Shown here one piece after another: positions 10,050 to 20,777 of a stretch of DNA of 64,000 nucleotides. Each line of letters opens with the position of its first letter. Position 1 is the first letter of the stretch. This DNA is from Chloranthus sessilifolius. Taxonomy: Eukaryota; Streptophyta; Magnoliopsida; Chloranthales; Chloranthaceae. Where the stretch lies: positions 149,685,317-149,749,316 of the forward strand of contig CM037584.1 of NCBI GenBank assembly GCA_021018995.1, read 5' to 3'. The notes under the pieces were generated by a model. It did no database searches and had not been told where the DNA came from. It worked only from the letters and a program-made list of their open reading frames with translations. Position numbers and translations under genes: made by a program.

Positions 10050-10575
10050 CGCAGATATACCACCGTGCCGATTCGATTTACAAAGACTGTCGTACCAGTT
10101 CGATTGCTTACATGACTTGCACATCTGATTTACAAAGTTCGATGTACTTATTTGACTTTCAAGTTCAATTCATAGATATCCTGCCGTGCCAGTACGATTC
10201 ACGGAGACTGCCGTACAAGTTTGATTCACGGATACGCCGCCGTGCCGGGTCGATTCAGACCTAGCGGCCCATAGTGTACTTATAATCCGCCCATAACGGT
10301 CCATAGTATACTTATAATCCACCCATAGTGGTCTACTTCAATTTACCTGACTTACCATTCGATTCACGGATATCCCACCATGCCGACTCGATTCACGGAT
10401 TAACTGTCATACCAGTTCAATTCACGGTTATGCCGCCGTGCCGGTTCGATTTATGGATTAACTGACGTACTAGTTTGATTCACGGATATGCCGTCATGCC
10501 GATTCAATTCACGAATTAACTATCGTACCAGTTCGATTCACGGTTATGCCGCCGTGTCGGTTCGATTCATATTCA
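10050..10575. repeat. Degenerate minisatellite, about 58 bp, about 8 copies
   Basis: Alternates TTCACGGATATGCCGCCGTG-type and GATTAACTGTCGTACCAG-type words joined by TTCGATTCACGG. Single copies of the related CCGGCACGGTGGGATA word occur in LTR F near 54980, so this is a local amplification of an LTR feature. The right LTR holds the equivalent at about 15480-16030. Confidence 0.8.
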
Positions 10576-11039
10576 ATTTTAAGTTTCGAGTTCGGATTCA
10601 AGAATGGGTCGATGTTTTAGACTCGAATACATATTCAGATTCAAGCTCGGAGTTCAAAATCAACGGATTCAAGGTTCAAACTTAGAGTTAGGATTAAAGT
10701 TCTAAATTCATGTTCAATTTCATTTTCAAGTTCATTTTCGGAGCTCCAAATGCGTAAAGTTCAAGTACTAGTCAATGATGTAAAACTATTCCATTTTTCA
10801 AATACAATCAAATATCAAATTTTAAAACTATTTCAAAATCACACAAATACCATAACATATTTCATTTGATCATGTCAAAGCATCTATGAAATCAGAGTAA
10901 AAATTTAATTGAGTGTCGAATTTTCTCCACCTCGCATTAACATCATACTACGTGTCAATAGTATAGAAAAGAGATAGTTCAAAGCTTCGTAGAGTTTTTC
11001 CAAAGAAAAATTAAAATAGTCAGAAACAGGGGATTTCCA

Positions 11040-11325
11040 AATCGATCGTTCGATTTCTTCATAAACATAAATTTGATCGATTGATGTTTAAAATCGATCG
11101 GTCAGTTTCTTTAGAAAATTGGCATATTAGTCTTGTCAAACTCAATCGATCGATTTTCAAAATCGAAAGAACAATTTCTAATTTGATCAATCGATTTCCA
11201 ACTCGATCGATCGATTCCTTCAGAATTTCAAATTTGATCGATCGATTTCAAAAATCGATCGATCGATTCCTTCAAATTTTTTCACATATCTCTATTCTAT
11301 ATAATCTGATCGATTGGTTTTGACA
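11040..11325. repeat. CGATCGAT-rich palindromic block, A2 left LTR
   Basis: More than ten copies of ATCGATCG / TCGATCGATT words spaced by 15-40 bases. Equivalent blocks: right LTR 16545-16835, LTR B 17935-18045, LTR F 54250-54545, and a TTCGACCATCGAATT version in LTR D 24765-24905. Confidence 0.8.
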
Positions 11326-12393
11326 GTTTGAAAAACACTTCGGCTTCTTCTTCCTCAATCCAATTCGACTCGTTCCAAAAATCCATTCTACTCGTCATAC
11401 ACAAATGAAACCTAAACTAAATACACACTAATAAATCATGAATCTTACCTCGATCCATGAGCACGCAACATCTACGTGCGAGATAAACGTGAAACCCACA
11501 TGTGAAACCCTCTTGCTTCTCCAATGGTCCGGTTCTTTCTCTTCGATCGTACGAGGTCGAAATCGAAGTTTTGTGTGGTCGAAACAAGCATGAATCTTCT
11601 CGAGAAAGATGAAAAATATCTGGGAGGAAGATCAACGGGATCTAGGGTCTCTCAAAAAGGGTTTCAATGGAAACGAAGGTTCTCCATGGTTAAAATTGCA
11701 AGAGCAATCGGAAACTATGATACTCCTTGTGAGGAAAGTGAAGCAGCTTGCGGAGGGATTTCCCGGTTGGGTCTCACGAGAGGGTCGAGAAGAAGATCTC
11801 TCTCTCTCTCTCCTCTCTCTCCAAGCTCTTTCTCTTCTCTCTTTCAATTGCAACTGAATGAAACTTCCAAAGGAAGTTTCATTTAACTGCTTGGGCCTTG
11901 GTTTGGTGTGAAACTCGTACACCACGAATTGGTGCACGGTTTCTCCATCAAGGGTAAAACGGACCAATTTTCACTCATAAAATAAATCTTTTACCGTCGA
12001 TGCTCTCTCTCAGGTCTCGGTTCACTAATTTCCCATTTAACTATTTTACACTTTTCACAAAAAAGGTATACTTTTCTGATCTAAGTATCTCAAAAATTTG
12101 AGGCAACATTGCGTGCCTTGCCAAACGCGTACACTTGGTTGGGTGCCACGTGACAAGTTGGGTTATCGTGTGCAACATGCACAAACATGCAAACGCTCTA
12201 CCTAGGGTACGAGTTGGGATTTAGCGTGCTTGACGCGTAACCCCAATTATAACAAGTGAGGTTTCGAGATCACGTTACACAGGTCAAATGTTTGACTCAG
12301 GTCAAATGTTTGACTCAGGTCAAATCAGTCAAAAGATTGCATTCTCATCAAAGGTCAGCGATTCAACATTTTTGAAAATTTTGTGTTGTTACA

Positions 12394-12412
12394 TTCTTCC
12401 CATCTTAAAGAA
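12394..12412 (-). other. A2 polypurine tract
   Basis: On the minus strand TTCTTTAAGATGGGAAGAA lies directly before the LTR start TGTAACA. Purine-rich and correctly placed for plus-strand priming. Confidence 0.6.
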
Positions 12413-13303
12413 TTTTTGTTCTAAAAAATTTATGTATCATGAGTCAAGAGAGATGGATACTTATTAGTCCTAACCAAGAGTAGTCTCACTCTCCCTAAGA
12501 GTCAATGATTCAATTATCAATAGAAACCAGGGTTATTACATTCTCCCCTCCATAAAGGAATTTTCATCCTCAAAAATTCAATACGTAATGTTTGGGTTCA
12601 TGACATAGCATCTATGCTAAAACATAGTCTCACCGCCAAGGAAAACCCGAAGGAGGTTAAATGTCTCTATATTAAGAGAACCCAATCCTTTAACTGAATT
12701 TAAAATTCAATGATTTATTAAAAAATAAAATGAGCGATTATACCATGATCCACTAGGGCTTCATGATATCCATCAATCAATCAATCATGCATGCATACAA
12801 ACACTGAGATAGCCTCCTATTATCCATCATACAAAACATGCGCCTGTAGCAATCCTAGATATCCACAACTAAACGTAACATTTATCCATAACCTACAACC
12901 ATTTAAATACTACCACAACCAAAACCACAATTATCCATTTAGTGAATTAAACCATTCCATAAATATGGATGCTATTTAAAGCATTATCCTGCAAAAAGAT
13001 CATCACCACTTAAGTTATAACCATGATCCTCCAATTATTTCTCATTTGCCATTTGCCTTATCAAACAATAATCAATCATTAAAACAAGCTAACTGCAATT
13101 TAAAACCATTAATGAAATATATTTAACCATCACAAAATAACCAAGGTAAATTTACAATATTAATACTCAAATGATAAAAACAACCATTCGACTAGAGTCA
13201 AAGATCAAGGTGAATCTACCAGGATTCAATGGTTTTACAACATCCATACCAATAACCCTTCTAACCATCCAAAACCACAAAAATTATACCAAACTAGTCC
13301 TCC
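12413..13303 (-). other. A2 non-coding remnant where pol should be
   Basis: About 0.9 kb of AT-rich sequence between the gag stop and the polypurine tract. It has no RT or integrase motif in any frame. A second tract-like TCCCCTCCATAAAGGAATTTTC (12544 on) resembles the polypurine region and may be a duplicated edge of the pol deletion. Confidence 0.5.
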
Positions 13304-14445
13304 TCACTGACCCGTCTTCGCCTTGGGGCAATCTTTTATCCGATGTCCTGTTCGGCCACACTTGAAGCATGCGCCCGTGACCCACCAATACTTCATAGTC
13401 TTGTGTTGCCCTCCACATCGTGAGCATGGCTCAACTGGTGTGTCTGAAGCAGTGTGCGATGTTTGTTGCACTATTGATGCTCTAGTCAGAGGAGGGTTTG
13501 ACTGAGTGGGCTGACGAGGTGCCGACATCAAGAGTCTTAGCCGCATAGGCGTAGACCTGGGTGGTCTCGAGTAGGTAGTCGGAGCAAGCTGATTGGTTGT
13601 TGGCATCAAAAGCCTAGGATTCTTGTATGCCTGCTTGAAAGCATAAGATCATGCTTGACTTGTCCTCTTAAACATCTTCTTGATGTCCTCCTCAGCAATA
13701 AGGGCCTTAGCCATTACTCCCGCATAAGTCTCCATCTCAAGGATTGAGACTCTCTCTTAAATGTTAGGCCTTAGGCCAAGTTGGAACTTTCTGGCCTTCA
13801 TCAACTCGGTGGCCATGTGTTGAGGTGCAAACCTCGAGAGTCTAGTGAACTAGGCCCCATACTCGTGCACGGTCATCTTGTCTTGCTCTAGTTTTATAAA
13901 TTGGACTTCCCACTGATTCCTTACTATCTTGTGGAAATATTCATCATTAAAAGTCTCCACAAACTCTACCCATGTCCAAGGAGTATTGGGAATCTCCTGC
14001 TCTCTGATTCTAGACACTGACTTCCACCATGGGTCAACCTCTCCACCCAACTTGAAGGCTGCCAACCATACCTTCTCAGCTTCGGTGCATTGTAGCACCT
14101 CGAAGATCTTCTCCATTTCATTTAGCCATCTCTGCGCTTCAAGTGGATCGACTTGACCCGAAAAGCCTAGAGGATGCATCTTTCTAAATTTTGAAAATCT
14201 TGAAGGCTGCTGCCTAGCCGCCAGCAGCTCGGTCTGCTGTGCCATGGATGTCATCTGCTACATCATTGCATTGGCATTGGTCTCCAACAACTATCTAACA
14301 CTACTACTGTCACTACCTTCCAACGGAATGGTGTGAGGACCAGTGGCGATTCCTACACCACGGGATGTGCCCTCGCCTTTAGAGAGATCCGTCATGTGGA
14401 CCGCCCTCTCGGTCTGCCTCTACCTCCTCTGACACGTGGGGCCAT
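13304..14445 (-). pseudogene. gag: Gag polyprotein of A2 (chromovirus type), disrupted
   Basis: Capsid-type Gag with a zinc knuckle. It starts at ATG 14445 (MAPRVRGG) close to the primer site, as in F. The best segment is 14254-13850 (MAQQTELLAARQQPS..., then F-x-K-M-HPLGFSG, W-L-N-E-M-E-K-I-F, W-W-K-S-V, F-N-D-E-Y-F). The C-terminal part (13609-13304) has the knuckle CFKCGRTGHRIKDC, a full CX2CX4HX4C, before the stop at 13304. About 380 codons, a normal length. Stops and frame changes lie near 14250-14420 and 13740-13850. No protease follows. The close match to F's gag shows both belong to one lineage. Confidence 0.8.
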
Positions 14446-14710
14446 ACTGATCTGTCACGATCAAACGAAGATTTAATCAGAAGTAATCATGAAGATCCAA
14501 AGCCTTAATCGTAATCGAACATAATCTAAGCCTTTCTATGCTCCGTATGTTCTGACAAAACCTATAGTCATAACCTTAGGTGTCCCATAAGACCTGAAGC
14601 CTAAGCTCCAACAAAATTTTATGTCATAACTCCGACCACGAAGAGTTAGACTATGTCCTAACAGAACCTACTACCATATCTCTGATCCCCCAGAAGACCT
14701 AAAGCCTAAG

Positions 14711-14723
14711 CTTTGATACCAAC
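14711..14723 (-). other. A2 primer binding site (initiator Met tRNA)
   Basis: On the minus strand GTTGGTATCAAAG directly follows the right LTR. TGGTATCA matches the usual initiator Met-tRNA site and F has the same (TGGTATCATAGC). Confidence 0.75.
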
Positions 14724-17700
14724 TATGACAGCCCGGATTTTTTCGACACATTTTTTTTCCTTAACAACATGGATACTCGGGAAAACTAAACCGTCGGGCC
14801 ATACAGATCACGATCCGAAATAGAATACTTGGTACATCTACAAGATGTGAAAATTAAAGCAGATAATACATATGACATAATTAAAATCTCCAGTTCTAAT
14901 ATCCAACATGAACAGTAACTAAAACAAACTACCGGTGATGTACAATATGTGTATAATAGCACGAATGTACCAATCCCCAACTTACCAAAATCCACAATGT
15001 ACTAAATCTATAATCCCTGAACCAGGAGTACAAATTCGTAGGTGAAAGATCCTCTTCTTTCGGTACGTAGTCTGGATCTTCCTCAAAGCCAAGAACTCAA
15101 TCAATACCTACACTTGTGGCGTAGTCGGGGTGAGCTAACAGTCTAAGCTCAGTAGAGAAAAGTGGATATCAATATACATCTCATTAGTCATGCATAGACT
15201 CAAAGACAAAGATCAAAACATTTTCATATCAAAACTGAAACTAATTTCAAAAGTATTTTCTTGTCAAAATCGAAACTGATTTTGAAGGCATTTTATTGTC
15301 AAAATCGAGACTGATTTCAAAGGCATTTTTTTGTCAAAACTGAAACTTATTTCAAAGGCATTTTCTTGTCAAAACTGAAACTGATTTCAAAGTCTTTTCG
15401 CACTAAAGAAAACTTCATATCAAAACAGGGTGTCTTGTTTATGTTCATGTAAAAAAGGAAAGCAATTTACTGAGTTCGATTTACAGATATACCGCCATGC
15501 CGGTTCGATTCACAGAGACTGCCTTACCAGTTCGATTTGCTTACATGACTTGTACATCTGATTTACAAAGTTTGATTTACTTATTTGACTTTCAGGTTCG
15601 ATTCACGGATATCTTGCTGTGCCGGATCGATTCACGGAGACTGCTGTACCAGTTTAGTTCATGAATACTCTGTCGTGCTGGTTTGATTCCGTCCTAGCGG
15701 CCCACAGTGTACTTATAATCCACCCATAGCGGTCCATAGTGTACTTATAATCTGCCCATAGCAGTCTACTTCAATTTACCTGACTTACCATTCGATTCAT
15801 GGATATTCCGCTGTGCCAGTTTGATTCATGGATTAACTGTCGTACCAGTTCGATTCACGATTATGCCGTCATGCCGATTCGATTCACGGATTAACTGTCG
15901 TACTAGTTAGATTCATGGACATGCTGCCATGCTGGTTCGATTTACAGATATGTCATCGTGTCAATTTGATTAATGGATTAACTGCTGTACCAGTTCGATT
16001 CATGGTTATGCAGCCGTGCCAGTTCGATACAGATTCAATTTCAAGTTTCAAGTTCGGATTTAAGAACGGGTCCAAGAATACAGATTTAGATTCATGCTCG
16101 GAGTTCAAAATCAATGGATTCAATGTTCAGACTTAGAGTTCGAATTCAAGTTTTAAATTAATGTTCAATTTCATTTTCAGAGTTCCAAACGCATAAAGTT
16201 TAAGTACTAGTCAATGATTCAAAACTATTCCATTTTTCAAATACAATCGACTATCAAATTCTAAAATTGTTTCAAAATCACACAAATACCATACTTAATA
16301 TATTTCATTTGATCATGTCAAAGCATTTACAAAATTAGAGTAAAAATGCAATTGAGTGTCGAATTTTTCCCACCTCGAATTCAAAGCCGTTTAAAGCAAT
16401 TTAAATGTCCTCATCTACGGTCTCCCATTCTTAACCTAGATCGCATTAACATCGTACTATATGAAAATAGTGTCGAAAATAGATAGTTCAAAGCTTCTCA
16501 GGGTTTTTCCAAAGAAAAATTGAAATAGCCAGAAACAGGGGAAATCGATCGTTCGACTTTCTTAGAAACCTAAATTTGATCGATCAATGTTCAAAATCGA
16601 TCGATCGATTTCTTCAGAAAATTGGCATATCAGTCTTGTCAAATTCGATTGATCGATTTTCAAAATCGAACGATCGGTTTCTAATTCGATCGATCGATTT
16701 CCATCTCGATAGATCGATTCCTTTAGAATTCCAAATTCGATCAATCAATTGATTCCTTTAGAAATTTTTACATATCTCTATTCTATATAATCTGATTGAT
16801 CAATTTAGAAATCAATTGATCGATTTTGACAGTTTCAGAAACCCTTCGGCTTTTTCCTCAATCCAATCAACCAAAATCCATTCTACTCATTCCAAATCAT
16901 ACACAAATGAAACCTAAACTAAATCCACACTAATAAATCATGAATCTTACCTCGATCCACGAGCATGCAATGTCTGCATGTGAGATTGACGTGAAACCCA
17001 CATGTGAAACCCTCTTGCTTCTCTGATGGTCTGGTCCTTTCTCTTCGATCGTATGGGGTTGAAATCGAAGTTCAGTGTGGTCAAAACAAGCACGAATCTT
17101 CTTGAAAAAGATGACAAATATCTGAGAGGAAGATCAACGAGATCTAGGGTCTCTCAAAAAGGGTTTCGAGAGAAACGGAGGTTCTCCTCGGTCAAAGTCG
17201 CAAGAGAGATCAGAAACTACGATACTCCTTGCGAGGAAAATGAAGCGGCTTGCGAAGGGATCTCTTGGTTGGGTCTCACGAGAGGGTTGAGAAGAAGGTC
17301 TCTCTCTCTCTTTCTCCTCTCTCCAACCACTTTCTCTTCTCTCTTTCAATTGCAACTGAATGAAACTTCCAATGGAAGTTTCATTTAAGTGCTTAGGCCT
17401 TGGTTTGGTGTGAAACTCATACAACACGAGTTGGTCTACGGTTTCTCCATCAAGGGTCAAACGGACCAATTTTCACTCATAAAATAATTCTTTTACCGTC
17501 AATGCTCTCTCTTAGATTTTAGTTCACTAATTTCCTATTTAACTATTTTACACTTTTCACAAAAAAAGGTGTACTTTTCTTATCTAAGTGTCTCAAAAAT
17601 TCGAGGCGACATTGCGTGCCTTGCCAAACGCGTACACTTGGTTGGGTGCCATGTGACAAGTTCGGTTACTAGGTTTGAGTTCGTGTGCAACATGCACAAA

Positions 17701-17890
17701 CACGCACACGCTCTACCTAGGGTATGAGTTGGGATTTAAAGTGCTTGGCACGTAACCCCAACTATAACAAGTGAGGTTTCGAGACCACGTTACGCAGGTC
17801 AAATGTTTGACTTAGGTCAAATCAGTCAAAAGGTTGCATTCTCATCAAACGCTAGCGATTCAACATTTACAAAAATTTCGGGTTATTACA
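14724..17890 (-). repeat. A2 right LTR (5' LTR on the minus strand)
   Basis: Begins TATGACAGCCCGG (first base pair of the usual TGTGACA altered) and ends GGTTATTACA. Same internal order as the left LTR: mini-exon (about 15020-15115, with a stop where the left has W), 35-bp repeats, minisatellite, CGATCGAT block (16545-16835), donor (16950). Confidence 0.85.
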
Positions 17891-17895
17891 ATTTT

Positions 17896-18073
17896 GATTC
17901 TTGAAACTCCGAATCGTTCAGAAATCTTAATAGTAGATCGATCGATTAATTCAAAATCACAACCGAAACTTTGCTAAGTTAAATAAACGATCGATCGACT
18001 ATTATGCCCGATCAATCGATTCTATGAAAAATCAATTATTAATAAAGCTGCATTGCCTAGTTATAAACGTTCT
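17896..18073 (+). mobile_element. LTR B, second segment
   Basis: Resumes after the A2 duplication. Carries GATCGATCGATTAATTC-type words like the CGATCGAT blocks of A2 and F, which supports its place in a chromovirus LTR. Its last five bases GTTCT (18069-18073) are the target duplication of element C. Confidence 0.6.
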
Positions 18074-18129
18074 TATAGACACCCCCATTTTTCCCTCTCA
18101 AAATATACAAATCTGTTCGATCAACCTTT

Positions 18130-18535
18130 GACCTCATAACCCTAATGTGGGACCATATACTGAAATAATAGTATATGGCTAAATAAGGCTGAAACAATAG
18201 CTCGGTGGCTCAGGCCCCATGACCCTAATGTAGGGACCATATACTGAAACAATAGAATATGGTTGAACACACGCTGAAACAATAGCTATGTGGCTCAGGT
18301 CCCAACTAGGGAGACTATATACTGAAACAATAGTATATAATCAAAATGCTGACTGAAATAATAGTTTGATATTTCAAACCCCCTAACCCTAACGTTGGGA
18401 CCATATACTGAAACAATAATACATGGTTGAAACAATAGTTCTGTGGCTCAGATCTCGACGTAGGGAGACTATATACTGAAGCAATAGTATATAGTTGAAA
18501 TGCAGGTTGAAATAATAGTCTGGCATTTCAGACCT
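18130..18535. repeat. LTR C tandem repeats with CTGAAACAATAG words
   Basis: Units of about 100-115 bp: GACC(C)TAATGTAGGGACCATA, ATACTGAAACAATAGTATAT, GCTGAAACAATAGCTCTGTG, GGCTCAG. About four units here, four in the 3' LTR (50570-50990), about two in G (60455-60620). Confidence 0.85.
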
Positions 18536-18952
18536 GAGTCAGCCTCGGACAACCCTGAATTATGTGCCTAAAACCATGCGTGCAATACAATTATACATAA
18601 AACCACACACGTGCAATCAGTCCCCCTTTTAGACCAGACTTCCTTTCCCATACCACTTCGAGACTCGATCATGCGCCTCACACGAGATGTGCGATCGGAT
18701 TGAGCGCCTAACCACCGGCGCGTAATTGGCCTACGCCCAACCTAGTCTTATAGCCCTTGACCCCCAAGCTTCCTCGATCAAGCGCTTCTAAAGTGAAAAT
18801 TAGTCCTAACTTTGTTAGAACTAGGAAACTTGCCGAGTAAGTCAGCTAGTCGCTCACTGAGTCGGTGACTGACCCAAAGCGATTAAGCACCGGGAGACCG
18901 GTGGGCAATCCAGTTAAACACTTGAAACATGGCGCTTAATTGGAGAAAAACA

Positions 18953-18960
18953 TATAAAAG
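18953..18960 (+). promoter_or_regulatory. TATA box of element C 5' LTR
   Basis: TATAAAAG after GGCGCTTAATTGGAGAAAAACA. The same box and context are in the 3' LTR (51441) and in G (61076). The upstream U3 has several GCGC(G/T)TAATT words. Confidence 0.7.
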
Positions 18961-20642
18961 ATTTTTTTCTAATTCACCCCAGAGGTTGGGCACACAACAC
19001 GAGAGGGAACATATTTTTTTGGGATTCTGAAACCAGAGAACTCCGAGAACGAATTTTTAGATTCCTCTCCGCAGCCGCGGTCTTAGATAAAGATCTTAGT
19101 TTTAGATTTAAGATTTTCCCTTAGTTTCAATTATTAATATTAAATTTTCAGTTTTAGACCGTAAACCCCTTTAATTTTAATACCTAGTTCTAGTTCTCCG
19201 AATTTAGAACCGGTCCTTAATCTGACGGCCTAATTCACCGACTATAGACTTCAATTCTATTCTAAAATCTTAATCTCCAGTCCTATCATTAATCTATGGT
19301 TCTAGTTCTTAGTTTCTAGAACCAGTCCTTAATCATACGACCTGATTTTCTAATTTCAAACCTGAATTCAGTCCTTAAAATTTTAAATTCTAGTTTTAAT
19401 TCCTTAGTTTAATATTTCTAAACCTTTAAACATTAATTTAGTTTTCTAAAATTCTAGTTCCATAATTTAATTCATCATTATAATCCCGAAAATGACTCTA
19501 AAAATCTAAAAATACTATTTTATAATCTAAAATCCAATTTACTTTAATCTCAGCCACCCGATTTGCCCCAGGGAGCTTATGGAGGGTACTCGGGAACGAG
19601 ACCAATCTTCCTTAGCATAGAGGGCACAAAACCCCTTTTTCTTAAATATTTAGTAAAATTAATTCATTGCTTTAGTTAGAATTTTAGTATAATATAATTT
19701 ATTGCTTTAATCAGAATTAGTAAAAGGTAGTTCCTTTATCTCAATTAAAATTTAGTATAGTTAATTCATTATTTTAAACCAAATTTTTTTAGTAAAGTTA
19801 ATTCCTCGACCTGATTAGAAAATTTGATAAAATTAGTTCCTTTATTCTAATTAGATTTTTGGTATAGTTAATTCATTGTTTTAATTAGATTTTAATAAAA
19901 TTAGTTTATTTGTTTTAATTAGATTTTAATAAAATTAATTCCTTTGTTTTAATTAGAGTTCCAATAAGATTAGTTCTCTATTTCAATTAGAATTGCAGTA
20001 GAATTATTATGATTGCTTTACTTAGAATTCTAGTACAATCAACATGCTTGATTTAATTAGAGTTTTATCAGAATTGATATATCTGCATTCTTAGTATGAT
20101 TAGGTGACTAATATTAATTAGACTTCTAGTAACATTAGGGAACTAAATTAATTAGAATACTAATAAAATTAGAACATTTAAATTAATTAGACTCCTAGCA
20201 CAATTAGGAAACTAATATTAATTAGACTTCTAGTAGTATTAGGACACTAGATTAATTAGACTCAAAATAAAGTCATAACTAGACTCACAATAGAATTAGG
20301 AAATTTAAACCAATCAGAATCATATTAATAATAGGAAAAGAAAAGGAAAACTAAACAATCTAAATTATAAGAAGAGCCAATGCTGTTGACGTTCGCAGGC
20401 AGACGATTCAGTAAAGAAGTAACCCACACCCGCTCTAAAGCGTGATCACTGATGTGTTACAGCATCGTTAAATATTTACAGCTGGCAATCGCAACAAACT
20501 AAGAATCTTCCTAGAAAACTCCCTTCTTTTATTTTATTTCTAACATTCCAAACATGGCATCGCTAGAGTCCACTTGGACAGAATTGTGCCACTGATTCAA
20601 CGGGGACCGAGAGGAACCCAGAAAAAGTGCGCACAAACAGAT

Positions 20643-20662
20643 TGGCGATCGCGATGGAACGC
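20643..20662 (+). other. Element C primer binding site
   Basis: TGGCGATCGCGATGGAACGC starts four bases after the LTR. G has TGGCGATTGCGATGGGACCC. The TGG start fits a tRNA 3' CCA end; the sequence looks closest to an Arg tRNA 3' end, which I could not confirm. Confidence 0.65.
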
Positions 20663-20777
20663 TTTTGCAAACTCTTTCTCTCTTGGATAGTTAGTTTTTA
20701 TTTTACTTTCCTTTTTTTTATTTCCACCATATTGTTTAGATTTCCTTAAATATATGAGTTTTCATCAAAGACTCGAG

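Larger units (their letters stand above)
9718..11448 (-). other. Putative LTR-internal intron, A2 left LTR
   Basis: Minus-strand donor GATCGAG|GTAAGATTC, a near-perfect plant consensus, at 11448; acceptor GTCACAG at 9718. The right LTR keeps the donor (16951-16950), but its acceptor has changed from CACAG|GTG to CACAAG|TG. Both tandem-repeat blocks and the CGATCGAT block fall inside this intron. Inferred from signals only. Confidence 0.45.
9326..12393 (-). repeat. A2 left LTR (3' LTR on the minus strand)
   Basis: On the plus strand begins TGTGACATCCC and ends TTGTTACA. Pairs with 14724-17890. Holds two tandem-repeat blocks, a CGATCGAT-rich block, a donor-like site and a mini-exon. Overlapping reading frames at 11524-11967 occur in both LTR copies simply because LTRs are duplicates. 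Confidence 0.85.
9326..17890 (-). mobile_element. Element 'A2': gag-only chromovirus (Tekay/Del-like) derivative
   Basis: Two direct LTRs (9326-12393 and 14724-17890) flank only 2.3 kb. A perfect duplication ATTTT (9321-9325, 17891-17895) fixes the ends. On the minus strand the order is LTR, Met-tRNA primer site, gag with CCHC knuckle, polypurine tract, LTR. Protease, RT, RNase H and integrase are absent. It could only have moved with enzymes from a full relative such as F, so it fits the non-autonomous gag-only class. The two LTRs differ at many positions by eye, so it is not recent. Confidence 0.85.
18074..20639 (+). repeat. Element C 5' LTR
   Basis: Starts TATAGACACCCCC (TG lost; G has TGTAGACACCCCC) and ends GCACAAACA. 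Lacks two segments of about 37 and 44 bp present in the 3' LTR and in G, near 18798 and 19052, so these are deletions in this copy. A tandem repeat fills 18130-18535. Confidence 0.9.

Noticed and set aside
11524..11967. Overlapping 111-120 codon frames on both strands, repeated at 17026-17469
   Set aside because: Their conservation comes from being in the two LTRs of one element. The text is low-complexity (R/S/E-rich from a CTCT tract) and resembles no domain.
18130..18535. Regularly spaced repeats that could suggest a CRISPR array
   Set aside because: The spacers are themselves repeated, the array lies in an LTR of a plant retroelement, and the copy is duplicated in the other LTR.
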